A DNA stretch of 64,000 nt from Onstottus_B arcticum (GCA_038040485.1 JBBPIE010000002.1:333964-397963); one strand, 5' to 3'; shown: positions 9,048 to 17,203, counted from the stretch's first letter. Notes: a model not told the origin generated them from the sequence alone. Numbers and translations are program-made.

Positions 9048-9872
9048 CTATTTGCCGCTTTCCCGCAGGAATTTTCTTACAATCAGATTGAACTTGTTGG
9101 GTTGATCCAAATAGGAAAAATGCCCGGCGTTCTGAAGGACTACAAGCGAAGCATTGGGAATAAGCCGTTGCATGATCTTCGCCGATGCCAGCGGCGTGTC
9201 CTGATCATCCGCTCCCCAAACAAGCAGCGCAGGCGATTGTATGTGAGGAAGCAGTTCAGTCTGATCGTCATTAACGACCTTCACAAAAGTATCCCGGAGC
9301 GGCCCCGCGTTGGCGTAGTCTTTTGATGCGATGCGCGAGTAGATGAAAGTGCGGATCGCCTTCCCTAAGCTTCCGCCGTATTTGGCCAGGAACTTCCCCG
9401 TCTTAGCTGCGCCTGTCTTGAAATAATATTTCGCGGGGCGCGGAGGGCGTATCCCGGCGCTATCCACCAGGACTATTTTATTCACGCGATCAGGATGAAA
9501 CTTTGCGAGTCTGATTGTCATCCTGCCACCAAACGAGTGCGCAATAATGTGCGGGTGCTGCAAGCCTAACGCGTCCATAATGAGCAGTAGACAATCGGTA
9601 TACTCCGGGACTCCCCAGGCACCGGGCGGCAAACCGCTCTTGCCGTGGCCCGGAAAGTCTATAGCAACGACGCGGTAAGAGTTTGCGAGCCCATCAAAGA
9701 CGGGTCCCCAGCTTTCAATGGAAGCACCCCAACCGTGGAGCAACAAGACCTGTTCTCCCGCGCCGCGTGCCTTATAGTGGATCTTGACCTCGCCGATGTC
9801 GAGGTATGACGCAATCGTACCGCTTGATTCATGAAGCGCCGGTTCCGTAGCTGATTGATCCGTAGATTGCAT
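9048..9872 (-). CDS. Alpha/beta-hydrolase fold protein
   Basis: 274 residues with a classic alpha/beta-hydrolase layout: oxyanion segment LLLHGWGAS, nucleophile elbow HSFGGR (Ser about residue 113 from this start), an acid within GADDQDTP and the catalytic histidine in NAGHFSYLDQP. The ATG at 9872 is preceded by AGGGGAAGG. A TTG five codons further upstream is possible but has no ribosome site. No signal peptide is seen. It is the first gene of the hydrolase, MurF-like, Ddl-like operon, so its substrate may be an ester or amide connected with the peptide built by those ligases (inference). Esterase, lipase or haloalkane dehalogenase-like activity cannot be separated from sequence alone. Confidence 0.85.
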   Translation of the reverse strand: MQSTDQSATEPALHESSGTIASYLDIGEVKIHYKARGAGEQVLLLHGWGASIESWGPVFDGLANSYRVVAIDFPGHGKSGLPPGAWGVPEYTDCLLLIMDALGLQHPHIIAHSFGGRMTIRLAKFHPDRVNKIVLVDSAGIRPPRPAKYYFKTGAAKTGKFLAKYGGSLGKAIRTFIYSRIASKDYANAGPLRDTFVKVVNDDQTELLPHIQSPALLVWGADDQDTPLASAKIMQRLIPNASLVVLQNAGHFSYLDQPNKFNLIVRKFLRESGK

Positions 9873-10054
9873 CCTTCCCCTACTCAATTGCGACGTAACC
9901 CAGAGCTAATCTCCATGAGACCAATCTTAGTTTCATCCATGCCTCATCAAGTTGTATAGCGCTGAAGTTCGCTGAGTCTTGCGTGAGTCGGCGCGACCCG
10001 TGCGCCCAAATGAAGAAAGAGTTTTACAGCCTCGCCCTTAGAACTGGCAAGCAG

Positions 10055-10107
10055 TGGCTGGGACACAGAGATTCGAATTCCGAATAAGCAGATCCAGAGT
10101 CTGCCCC
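10055..10107 (-). pseudogene. Decayed 3' half of tRNA-Gln(CUG)
   Basis: On the minus strand the segment keeps the anticodon stem-loop GCAGA-CTCTGGA-TCTGC, a TTCGAAT T-loop, part of the acceptor 3' strand (TCCCA), the G discriminator and CCA. It matches the intact tRNA-Gln at 5976-6049 base by base with scattered changes. The 5' half (acceptor, D-arm) is absent; the homology stops where the 145-bp inverted-repeat element at 10110 begins. Confidence 0.8.
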
Positions 10108-10109
10108 TG

Positions 10110-10254
10110 GCAGGCTGCTGAAAAACGGACTTTATCGCCAGTAAGCCACTAAGGCTCAAAGCAGCACGAAGCCCACAACTGCTTAATTCACTAACTTGGT
10201 GAAGCCTAGTGTCTTTGTGTCTTGGTGGCGGACTCTCATTTTTCAGCAGCCTGC
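10110..10254. mobile_element. 145-bp MITE-like element with 16-bp inverted ends
   Basis: The left end GCAGGCTGCTGAAAAA (10110-10125) is repeated perfectly in inverted orientation at 10239-10254. The interior has no gene. It abuts the truncated tRNA-Gln copy, which suggests it inserted into or beside that tRNA relic. No clear target-site duplication is visible. Confidence 0.65.
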
Positions 10255-10284
10255 ATAGATGCGCCCACGAAGGCGCGCCAACGG

Positions 10285-10734
10285 TCAACTCGCCGCAGCA
10301 GTCTCCTGAGCAACCTTCGCCCAGCGAGAGAATACCCCGCGCATTCGTTCGAGGCGCTCCTTCGCGTTCGGCGTTTTGTTTACTAGATTCTCGAGCTGCC
10401 GCAGATAGTCAGGCAGGCCGATCATCTGGCGCACCTCCTCGATAAACGGCTCGAGTTTCGAAAACACACCGACGTGCTCGCCGTTGGCGTCGAGAAACAT
10501 CTTCTCGTCGATGCCGCCGTTGTTCACAAAAGACGCGGCCATATCCCAATAGGAAGTGATCATTCGATAATTGGCGCTTCCGTCGTGTCCGCTGGTGAAT
10601 GTCTTCACGACGTCGGCTGCGCTCTGCGGGTTGAACTCAGTGAAGTACCATTTGCGCGCGCGTCGAATTCCTTTTTCTCGGCGCAGTTCATACAGCTTCA
10701 ATATCAACGAAACGTCTTCGTGTTTGTCGCTCAT
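10285..10734 (-). CDS. Conserved-looking protein of unknown function, tetR operon
   Basis: 149 residues beginning MSDKHEDVSLILKLYELRRE. The sequence is mostly helical and charged, with aromatic-rich centre SYWDMAASFVNNGGIDEKMF, and shows no signal peptide, membrane segment or recognised catalytic motif. Its ATG overlaps the stop of the TetR gene by four bases (ATGA), so the two are translationally coupled. I do not recognise the family. The coupling suggests it is produced only when the regulator is. Confidence 0.75.
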   Translation of the reverse strand: MSDKHEDVSLILKLYELRREKGIRRARKWYFTEFNPQSAADVVKTFTSGHDGSANYRMITSYWDMAASFVNNGGIDEKMFLDANGEHVGVFSKLEPFIEEVRQMIGLPDYLRQLENLVNKTPNAKERLERMRGVFSRWAKVAQETAAAS

Positions 10735-11444
10735 CTCGATTCCTTTCTTCGTGGTTTTCTTTGCGTGGCCTTGAGCCGTTTGGAACTCTTTTCCGCAAGC
10801 ACGCGAAGCAGCCCCGGCGTTGCGCCCTGGCGCAGGCGTTCGAGAATTCCGTTCCGCGCGCGCTCAAAGGCACGCTTGTCTTGAAACAGGTTGTAATACC
10901 AGTTTGCTCCGTGCACCAGCGCGTGAAGCTCAAATGCAAGCTGCGAGGTGTCAACGCGAGAATCAAGCTGGCCGAGCGTTTGAGCAAATCGGGCTTCGGC
11001 ATCGAGCGCGTCGAGCCAGGAACGAGAAAGCTCGGCTATCAGGTCTCGGACCGGGCCTGTCCTGCTGTCGAACTCGATGGCGCTGGCCATGAAAAAGCAC
11101 CCGCCGCGAAAAACGCTGCGCCCGACGTATGCCAGCCATTCGTCGAGCATCGCGAGCAGCCGCACAAGCCCGCGCTCGCGAGTGAACGCCGGATCGACGA
11201 CTTCGTGAACAAAGATGTCCCGAGCCTTGCTCACCACCGCGAGTTGAAGCTCTTCCTTCGAGCCGAAGTGAGCGAACAACCCGCTCTTGCTCATGCGAAG
11301 CTCGTCGGCGAGCCGCCCGATCGTCAAGCCCTCGAGCCCCTCGGCGGAAGCGACGTGCACCGCGGCTTGAAGAATGTCCTGCCGGGTCTTCGCGCCCCTC
11401 GCATCGTTGTGTTGCTGTTTTCTGATCTCGCTTACTGCCTTCAT
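10731..11444 (-). CDS. TetR/AcrR-family transcriptional regulator
   Basis: 237 residues. The N-terminal HTH is clear: TRQDILQAAVHVASAEGLEGLTIGRLADEL, then MSKSGLFAHFGSKEEL, the recognition helix and its wing (residues about 20-66). The C-terminal half is the variable ligand-binding and dimerisation region ending in a Lys/Arg-rich tail. ATG 11444 is used because GGAGAA precedes it at good spacing; the GTG six codons upstream lacks one. It heads an operon with the 149-residue protein. A strong palindrome at 11458-11497 directly upstream is probably its own operator, implying autorepression. The ligand is unknown. Confidence 0.92.
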   Translation of the reverse strand: MKAVSEIRKQQHNDARGAKTRQDILQAAVHVASAEGLEGLTIGRLADELRMSKSGLFAHFGSKEELQLAVVSKARDIFVHEVVDPAFTRERGLVRLLAMLDEWLAYVGRSVFRGGCFFMASAIEFDSRTGPVRDLIAELSRSWLDALDAEARFAQTLGQLDSRVDTSQLAFELHALVHGANWYYNLFQDKRAFERARNGILERLRQGATPGLLRVLAEKSSKRLKATQRKPRRKESR

Positions 11445-11457
11445 ATCTTCTCCATAA

Positions 11458-11497
11458 AGCACGATCGTTCGTTTTGTACTATACGAACGCTCGTGCT
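11458..11497. promoter_or_regulatory. Probable TetR operator palindrome
   Basis: Two 15-bp arms, AGCACGATCGTTCGT and ACGAACGCTCGTGCT, are inverted copies with one mismatch, separated by 10 bp. The site starts 14 bases before the tetR start codon and would cover its promoter. It is the only such palindrome noticed near the gene. Confidence 0.65.
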
Positions 11498-11505
11498 GTC
11501 AATTG

Positions 11506-11577
11506 GTAGCATAGACTTTAGTCTGTGTTGTGTTGGAGTTCGAATGCGAGAAGCACACAGACTAAAGTCTATGCTAC
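11506..11577. repeat. Dispersed 72-bp hairpin element, copy 1
   Basis: Arms GTAGCATAGACTTTAGTCTG and its inverse frame a loop of about 25 bases containing GTTCGAA. Two further copies lie at 14369-14446 and 22089-22163. Loops differ between copies while the arms are nearly identical, which fits a MITE or REP-like family kept as a structure. Confidence 0.8.
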
Positions 11578-11624
11578 GTCGGCGGCTCATCGCTCCTTAC
11601 CCTCTCACACCACGCTCGCATACA

Positions 11625-12116
11625 ATGAAAGTCATGACACCCACAATCGACAAGCTCGCGGCGGATGACTGGAATCAGGTTCGGTCCATTTATCTTGAAG
11701 GCATCGCAACCGGAGACGCGACTTTCGAAACGGACGCCCCAGACTGGGAGACTTGGGACCGGAATCATTTGAGCTTCGGCAGACTGACCGCCAGATGGGG
11801 CGATTCCGTCGTCGGATGGGCGGCGCTCAGTCCGGTCTCGAACCGTTGTGTGTACGGCGGTGTAGCCGAAGTAAGCGTCTATGTCGCGGCAGCGGCGCGC
11901 GGTCAGGGCGCAGGTCGCTCGCTGCTCGTGAGCCTGACCTTCGAAGCTGAACGAAATGGCATCTGGACACTCCAAGCCGGAGTATTTCCCGAGAATGTTT
12001 CGAGCATAGCGCTTCACAAACGCTGCGGCTTTCGCGAAGTCGGCCGGCGCGAGCGACTCGGCAAACTAAACGGCGTCTGGCGGGATGTCGTTCTGCTGGA
12101 GCGAAGAAGCGCGTAG
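11625..12116 (+). CDS. GNAT N-acetyltransferase, phosphinothricin acetyltransferase-like
   Basis: 163 residues of the GNAT fold, expected to transfer acetyl from acetyl-CoA to a small amine. The N-terminal YLEGIATGDATFETDAPDWE segment is characteristic of the PAT/Bar and methionine-sulfoximine acetyltransferase group. The acetyl-CoA loop is ARGQGAGRSLL, and ENVSSIALHKRCGFREVG forms the last strand and helix. ATG 11625 is the start giving a full-length family member; the same frame runs far upstream without a proper start. The stop codon falls inside a GTAGTC repeat array. It stands alone, divergent from the tetR operon. Natural substrate unknown. Confidence 0.88.
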   Translation: MKVMTPTIDKLAADDWNQVRSIYLEGIATGDATFETDAPDWETWDRNHLSFGRLTARWGDSVVGWAALSPVSNRCVYGGVAEVSVYVAAAARGQGAGRSLLVSLTFEAERNGIWTLQAGVFPENVSSIALHKRCGFREVGRRERLGKLNGVWRDVVLLERRSA

Positions 12117-12209
12117 TCAGTGGTCCGTAGTCAGTAGTCCGTCGCTCGCGCGCAAGGGGTCACCTGGATCCTCGGTACATGAACTACGGACTACGGACTA
12201 CGGACTACT
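12113..12209. repeat. GTAGTCC heptamer repeat hairpin
   Basis: Copies of GTAGTC(A/C) run from the GNAT stop codon and are answered about 50 bases later by the inverted series ACTACGG, giving an imperfect stem about 25-30 bp long. A short array of the same heptamer occurs at the stop codon of the gene ending at 31918. It may act as a terminator or mRNA-end stabiliser. Confidence 0.6.
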
Positions 12210-12312
12210 GGTCGCTTGCAACCATTCAGCCGCGCTGAGCCTCTTAATCACTAGTGGATGGTTGAAGCCAGTAAGGAATCAAGCCATATCAAATCAGAAC
12301 AGAGAGGTAACG

Positions 12313-12825
12313 ATGAGCAAGCTAAGCAGAATCAAGAAAGTTGCGATTGCGGCTGTCATGGCCATAGCGGTGGCCGTCCCAATTGCTATCGCGCAGTCCA
12401 CCGAGCACGGCTCGGACCGAGGGCGCACTGGTCATCCGGGTGACCACGGCGGACGAGGCGGACGAGAGGGACGGGGCATGATGGGCTTTGGCAATCTCGA
12501 TCTGACCGACGCGCAGAAGACTCAGATGAAGCAGATCCGCGAAAGCCACAGCCAGAGCCTCCGTCCGATAATGGAGCAGATACACGCGAAGCGACAGGAG
12601 CTCCGTCAGGCTAGCGAAGGCACTACCTTCAATGAAACGCTGGTGACGCAGAAGCTCACGGAGATCGCTCCGCTTGAAGCAAAACTGCAGGGCGAGCACT
12701 TTCGCCTGCGCCAGGAGATGATCTCGATCCTGACGCCCGAGCAGAAAGCGAAACTCGAGCAATCGCGCGATCAGTTCAAGTCAAAGTGGACCGAACGACG
12801 CACAAGCAAACAGAAGTCTAAGTAA
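12313..12825 (+). CDS. Periplasmic Spy/CpxP-like LTxxQ protein
   Basis: 170 residues. An N-terminal signal peptide (IAAVMAIAVAVPIAIAQS) is followed by a Gly/Arg/His-rich linker (about residues 36-57) and a helical domain. That domain carries two LTxxQ motifs: LTDAQKTQMKQI near residue 61 and LTPEQKAKLEQ near 141. This is the arrangement of Spy/CpxP envelope-stress chaperones, which bind unfolded periplasmic proteins or metals as dimers. ATG 12313 has AGAGAGG nearby. The very glycine- and histidine-rich linker suggests possible metal binding (inference). A GC-rich hairpin follows the stop. Confidence 0.85.
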   Translation: MSKLSRIKKVAIAAVMAIAVAVPIAIAQSTEHGSDRGRTGHPGDHGGRGGREGRGMMGFGNLDLTDAQKTQMKQIRESHSQSLRPIMEQIHAKRQELRQASEGTTFNETLVTQKLTEIAPLEAKLQGEHFRLRQEMISILTPEQKAKLEQSRDQFKSKWTERRTSKQKSK

Positions 12826-12829
12826 GCTC

Positions 12830-12862
12830 GGCAGGCGGGCCCGGCTCAAGGCTGGGCCTGCC
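12830..12862 (+). terminator. Hairpin after the Spy-like gene
   Basis: A GC-rich inverted repeat (GGCAGGC...GGCCTGCC) forms a stem of about 12 bp five bases after the stop codon, followed only by ATTT rather than a long T run. A factor-assisted or weak intrinsic terminator is likely. Confidence 0.5.
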
Positions 12863-13137
12863 ATTTCCCAACCCGCAAGACCCATCGCGCACCATCGACG
12901 CCGCTCACTTTCAGACGAGTCCTTCCAAACACCTACAAACCTGGCTTCGTCATTTGTGGGAATCCTGTTCCCAAAGCCGCACACACCACGCCTCGAGTCA
13001 ATTCCCTGCCACAACTGAAACTATACGTTTGCTGGAGATTAGCCTGCCGCGACTTTGGCACGCGAGTTGGTCTAGCGCTACTGACCGACTTTCGTCGCGC
13101 GGCCGGCAAACGTCCGGTTTGAGATCGTAGAGGCTTT

Positions 13138-13305
13138 GTGAAGAATAAACATCTCAGACTCAGCATAGGAATCGCTCTGGTAGCGCTTTCGCTCAGCCTT
13201 CTCGTCTTATCCGGGACCGGCAAGCGCACAAAAACCGCATCCACGCAGGCGGAGCCCAAAAGCACACTGCGCATGGAAGCAGTGACACCGGGGGTCGCGC
13301 GCTAG
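13138..13305 (+). CDS. Small exported peptide, unknown
   Basis: A 55-codon frame from GTG 13138 to TAG 13305 with GAGG a few bases before the start. The translation is a basic N-terminus (MKNKHLR), a hydrophobic stretch of about 18 residues (IGIALVALSLSLLVLS) and a short polar tail. That is what a signal or anchor peptide with little mature protein looks like. It may be a real small membrane peptide or the 5' relic of a longer exported protein. Nothing in the tail identifies a family. It lies 78 bp before the adhesin-like gene in the same direction. Confidence 0.4.
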   Translation: MKNKHLRLSIGIALVALSLSLLVLSGTGKRTKTASTQAEPKSTLRMEAVTPGVAR

Positions 13306-13383
13306 CGTTGACGATACCGGGCGAGGCCGCGGCTTTTGCAGACTTGGGTGACCATTCGAATTCAATTTCGCGGGAGGATAATT

Positions 13384-14301
13384 ATGAAAAGAACGGTTCT
13401 CGTCTTAGCAGTTGCTGTCTTCGGATGTTGTCTGGGTTTCGAACCCACCAGCGCACAACAAAAAAGACATCACGACGTTAACATCACCACCGAAGGCGAC
13501 GAGCGAATCACGGCCTGCGACCAAATAAAGATGCGAATCGGAAAAGGCGAAACGGCTCGCGCGGACCAACAACAATCGATTCCCAGATCGGCGATTTCAA
13601 CTCTAGAGGTGCGTCCGCCTCGCAATGGGGGTGTCGAGGTTCAAGGGTGGAATCGCGACGAGTACTCGATCACGGCCTGCCTCGCCGCCGGAGGCGAAAG
13701 CGAATCCGAAGCCAGGACAACGCTGGCTCAACTCAAACTCTCGATCCGCGGCGGGCAAGTTACCGTCGAGGGACCGAACCCGCAGGATTGGGTTGCGTAC
13801 TTGATCATTCAAGCACCGAATGGAGCGGTACTGGACCTCGGTACAACAAACGGTCCCATCGGAGTGAGTGACTTCTCAGGCAACATCCAGGCTCGAAGCA
13901 CAAACGGGCCGATCACGTTTAGGGAGGTCGGCGGCCAGGTTCGCGCGGATGTTCAGAACGGGCCTATCGGTGTTAGCGGGAGCAGCGGGGACTATCATCT
14001 GCGCGCGCAGAATGGTCCGCTAACCGTCGAGCTAAACGGGAGCCAATGGTCGAGCGGGCAGATCGAAGGCAGCACTCAGAATGGCCCGCTCACGCTTATG
14101 CTGCCGGAGAGCTATCAGTCGTCGGTACGCGTCGACGCTTCGAAGCATTCGCCAGTTGAATGCCGCGCCGTTCAATGTCAAACGGCCGCGCGCACCTGGA
14201 ACCGGCCAAGCGTCATCCAGTTTGGCGAATCAGAACCGGTGATCCGTCTTTCAACGGTCAACGGACCGGTAACGATTACGTCACCCGGCAGGAAACGCTA
14301 G
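13384..14301 (+). CDS. Secreted putative adhesin (DUF4097-like beta-helix)
   Basis: 305 residues with a signal peptide (MKRTVLVLAVAVFGCCLGF...SAQQ). The mature part from about residue 140 is a series of short beta repeats centred on N-G-P: TNGPIGVSDFSG, TNGPITFREVGG, QNGPIGVSGSSG, QNGPLTVELNG and QNGPLTLMLPE, with a final VNGPVTI. This repeat rhythm is typical of the bacterial 'putative adhesin' DUF4097 proteins, which form a right-handed beta-solenoid on the envelope. The cysteine in the hydrophobic stretch could be a lipidation site, but the lipobox is imperfect. GGGAGG before ATG 13384 supports the start. Binding partner unknown. Confidence 0.75.
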   Translation: MKRTVLVLAVAVFGCCLGFEPTSAQQKRHHDVNITTEGDERITACDQIKMRIGKGETARADQQQSIPRSAISTLEVRPPRNGGVEVQGWNRDEYSITACLAAGGESESEARTTLAQLKLSIRGGQVTVEGPNPQDWVAYLIIQAPNGAVLDLGTTNGPIGVSDFSGNIQARSTNGPITFREVGGQVRADVQNGPIGVSGSSGDYHLRAQNGPLTVELNGSQWSSGQIEGSTQNGPLTLMLPESYQSSVRVDASKHSPVECRAVQCQTAARTWNRPSVIQFGESEPVIRLSTVNGPVTITSPGRKR

Positions 14302-14320
14302 GGGAACGAGGATAGAGGAT

Positions 14321-14480
14321 AGATTTTGGATTTTGGATTTTAGATTTTGGATTGCGAGACCGAGCGCTGAGGTAGCATAGACTTTAGTCTGTGGGCGCTT
14401 ACGTTCGAAACATCAACTGCACACAGGCTAAAGTCTATGCTACCTCAATCCAAAATCCAAAATCTAAAATCCAAAATCGA
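14321..14480. repeat. ATTTTGG heptamer inverted arrays enclosing hairpin copy 2
   Basis: A left array of ATTTTGG/ATTTTAG units (14321-14354) is mirrored by CCAAAAT units (14447-14479). Between them, at 14369-14446, lies the second copy of the GTAGCATAGACTTTAGTCTG hairpin, extended here by GAG/CTC. The whole block is one nested palindrome placed just before an ADOP gene; a similar heptamer pair without the inner hairpin precedes the ADOP at 49301. Confidence 0.75.
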
Positions 14481-14492
14481 GGGTGGGGACTG

Positions 14493-16919
14493 ATGGAAAC
14501 TCTCTGGCAGGATCTGCGCTACGGCGTGCGAATGATGTTCAAGAGCCCAGCTTTCACGCTGATTGCCGTAGTCACGCTGGCGCTTGGCATCGGCGCCAAC
14601 ACCGCCATTTTTAGCGTGGTGAATGCGGTGCTGCTTCGGCCGCTGCCCTACAAGGACTCAAATCAGCTCGTCTGGTTTTGGGAGAATCAGCCCGACTTCC
14701 GTCACGGCAACCTTTCGCCGGCCGACTTCCTCGACTATCAAACGCAGACACGTGCGTTCGAACAGATCGCGGCTTATCGCCAGATGGACGTCACCCTGAC
14801 GGGCGACCGGCAGCCTGAACAGATTCGCACGCTGATCGTCTCGGCTAATTATTTTTCGGTCCTGGGAATTGAAGTCGAGGCGGGCCGCGCGTTGCAGCCC
14901 GACGATGGCCGAGCGGGCGCTGCGCGAGTCGCCGTGCTCAGCCACGCCTTCTGGCAGCGGCGCTTCGGCGGTGACCCAAACATAATCGGCAGCGCTCTCA
15001 CCTTAAGCGGTCAGAGCGTCACGGTTGTCGGGATTGCGCCTCCGCAACTGAAAATCGAGCGCGCGGAAATGTGGCTTAACCCGCGAAACGTCGTCCCCGA
15101 TATGCTGCTAATTGTCGATCGCGATCCCGCGACGGTGCGCGGCTCTCACTTTCTTCACGCGATCGGGCGTCTGAAACCGGGCGTGACTTTGCAGCAAGCT
15201 CAAGACGAGATCAGCGTCGCGGCGGCCCGGCTCGCGGAGCAATACCCGGCGACCAACGCGGGACACACCGTCGAACTCGTTTCGCTGTTGGATCAGACGG
15301 TAGGCAAGCTCCGGCCGGCGCTGCTTGTATTGCTTGGAGCGGTCGGGTTGGTGCTGCTGATCGCCTGCGTAAACGTAGCCAATCTTATGCTGGCGCGTGC
15401 GACGGCCCGGCACAAAGAGATGGCGCTTCGGGCAGCACTGGGCGCCAGCCGCTGGCGCGTGGTCCGGCAACTGCTGACCGAGAGTATGGCGCTTGCGGCG
15501 CTTGGCGGCGCCTGCGGTTCGCTGCTCGCGGTGTGGGGCGTGGACTTGCTAGTCGCGATGAGTCCGGAAAACATCCCGCGGTTGCACGAGATCGGAGTAG
15601 ACGGGCAGGTGCTCGGCTTTACGTTGCTCATCTCACTGGCGACGGGAATCGTCTTTGGTCTGGTGCCCGCACTGGCAGCATCAAGGCCCGACCTTAACGA
15701 AGCGCTCAAAGAAGGCGGCCGCAGCGCGACTCCGGGCGCGAGCCGCGGGCGACTGCGCGGCGCGCTGGTAGTCGCCGAAGTGGCGTTGGCGCTGCTGGTG
15801 CTGGTAGGCGCCGGATTGCTGATGAAGAGCTTTGTTCAGCTACGCTCGGTCGATCCCGGTTTTCAGCCGGCGAAGCTGCTAACCATGTGGCTGTTTCTGG
15901 GCAACGCGAAGTACGCTCAGCAAGAAGCACGGCTGACTTTCTTGAAAGACCTCACCGCTCGCCTCGAAGCCCTGCCTGGCGTCGAGGGCGTCGGTATCGC
16001 GGACGATCTGCCGATTGCCGGCACTGACTCTTCGATGCTCTTGACTGTAGAAGGCCGCGACGCCCCGGCCGGCGAACGGTTGATAAGCGGCGTTCACGTC
16101 GTGAACCCGCGCTACCTCGAGGGGATGGGGATTCCACTGCTCAAAGGCCGCACGTTCACCGAACGCGACACAAGCGAAGCACCGGAGGTGCTCCTGGTCA
16201 ACGAGACGATGGCGCACCGCCTCTGGCCCGGCGAAGACGCGATAGGCAAGCGGATCAAACTCGGCAATCCCAACTCGGAGTGGGCTGAAGTCGTCGGCGT
16301 CGTGCGAGATGTAAAGCACAACGGTCTGAGCGCCGAGCCGACCATGGACGCCTACGGTTCGCACTTGCACGACCCCTGGCCCTGGATGTCCGTGTCGCTG
16401 CGCTCGAACCTCGATCCAGCATCGCTGGAAAGCGCGGTGCGCCGCGAGGTGCAAGCCATCGACCCGAACCAGGCAGTCGCCAACTTCAAGACAATGGACC
16501 AGGTGATCGGGGAGTCGGTTGGTGAACGGCGGCTGTCGCTGGCGTTGTTCGCATTGTTTGCGGTGGTCGCGTTGCTGCTGGCCGCTGTGGGAATCTACGG
16601 CGTGATGGCTTACGGAGTCACGCAGCGCACGCACGAAATCGGAATCCGAATGGCATTGGGCGCTCGAACCGGAGACGTGCTCAAGCTGGTTGTAGGCCAG
16701 GGCATGACATTGGCCCTGACAGGAGTCGCGGCGGGTTTGTGCGCGGCTTATGGGCTGACGCGATTGATGACCAGTTTGTTGTTCGAAGTTAGCGCCACTG
16801 ACACGTTTACGTTTGTCGTGATCGCGTTCGTGCTCGCGGGTGTGGCGCTGCTGGCCTGCTATCTTCCTGCGCGGCGAGCGGCTAAGATCGATCCGATGAT
16901 TGCGCTCAGATACGAATGA
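14493..16919 (+). CDS. ADOP-family orphan ABC permease 1
   Basis: 808 residues made of two MacB-like units. Each has one membrane helix, a periplasmic domain and a three-helix FtsX domain, giving eight helices at about 20-42, 280-302, 328-350, 372-394, 425-446, 685-710, 733-755 and 770-792. The diagnostic LGIGANTAIFSVVNAVLLRPLP lies at the first helix in two pieces, and the protein ends IDPMIALRYE. This copy lacks the extra N-terminal soluble domain and begins METLWQDLRYG. ATG 14493 is chosen because the longer frame reads through the upstream hairpin repeat. MacB-type permeases work as mechanotransmitters driven by an ATPase, but no ATPase gene is nearby. The role is probably efflux or envelope transport (inference). 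Confidence 0.93.
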   Translation: METLWQDLRYGVRMMFKSPAFTLIAVVTLALGIGANTAIFSVVNAVLLRPLPYKDSNQLVWFWENQPDFRHGNLSPADFLDYQTQTRAFEQIAAYRQMDVTLTGDRQPEQIRTLIVSANYFSVLGIEVEAGRALQPDDGRAGAARVAVLSHAFWQRRFGGDPNIIGSALTLSGQSVTVVGIAPPQLKIERAEMWLNPRNVVPDMLLIVDRDPATVRGSHFLHAIGRLKPGVTLQQAQDEISVAAARLAEQYPATNAGHTVELVSLLDQTVGKLRPALLVLLGAVGLVLLIACVNVANLMLARATARHKEMALRAALGASRWRVVRQLLTESMALAALGGACGSLLAVWGVDLLVAMSPENIPRLHEIGVDGQVLGFTLLISLATGIVFGLVPALAASRPDLNEALKEGGRSATPGASRGRLRGALVVAEVALALLVLVGAGLLMKSFVQLRSVDPGFQPAKLLTMWLFLGNAKYAQQEARLTFLKDLTARLEALPGVEGVGIADDLPIAGTDSSMLLTVEGRDAPAGERLISGVHVVNPRYLEGMGIPLLKGRTFTERDTSEAPEVLLVNETMAHRLWPGEDAIGKRIKLGNPNSEWAEVVGVVRDVKHNGLSAEPTMDAYGSHLHDPWPWMSVSLRSNLDPASLESAVRREVQAIDPNQAVANFKTMDQVIGESVGERRLSLALFALFAVVALLLAAVGIYGVMAYGVTQRTHEIGIRMALGARTGDVLKLVVGQGMTLALTGVAAGLCAAYGLTRLMTSLLFEVSATDTFTFVVIAFVLAGVALLACYLPARRAAKIDPMIALRYE

Positions 16920-16923
16920 CGCG

Positions 16924-17202
16924 TCGAGGATTGAGGATTGAGGATTGAGGATTGAGGATTGAGGATCGAGGATCGAGGATTGAGGATCGAGGATTGAGGA
17001 TTGAGTATCGAGGATTGAGGATCGAGGATTGAGGATAGAAGATCGAAGGTTGAGGGATGGTAGCTTGAAGATGGAGAATTAAGGACGGAAAGGTTGCGAT
17101 CCTTGGGGCTCGGTGCTCAATCCTCGATCCTCGATCCTCCATCCTCCATCCTCAATCCTCAATCCTCGATCCTCCATCCTCGATCCTCCATCCTCAATCC
17201 TC
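16924..17202. repeat. GAGGATT heptamer array with inverted partner
   Basis: More than a dozen tandem GAGGATT/GAGGATC units run from 16924 to about 17060. They are mirrored by AATCCTC/GATCCTC units from about 17118 to 17202, which could form a very long imperfect stem. The same heptamer reappears at 63930-64000. It fills the whole gap between an ADOP gene and the next start codon. Confidence 0.8.
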
Positions 17203-17203
17203 C

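Noticed and set aside
10761..11092. Plus-strand frames opposite the TetR gene
   Set aside because: Antisense shadows with no ribosome site.
10761..12116. A 451-codon acetyltransferase starting at 10761
   Set aside because: The first 288 codons are the antisense of the TetR gene plus a hairpin repeat; the true start is ATG 11625.
16924..17202. CRISPR or minisatellite coding repeat
   Set aside because: The unit is a 7-mer with an inverted counterpart and no unique spacers.
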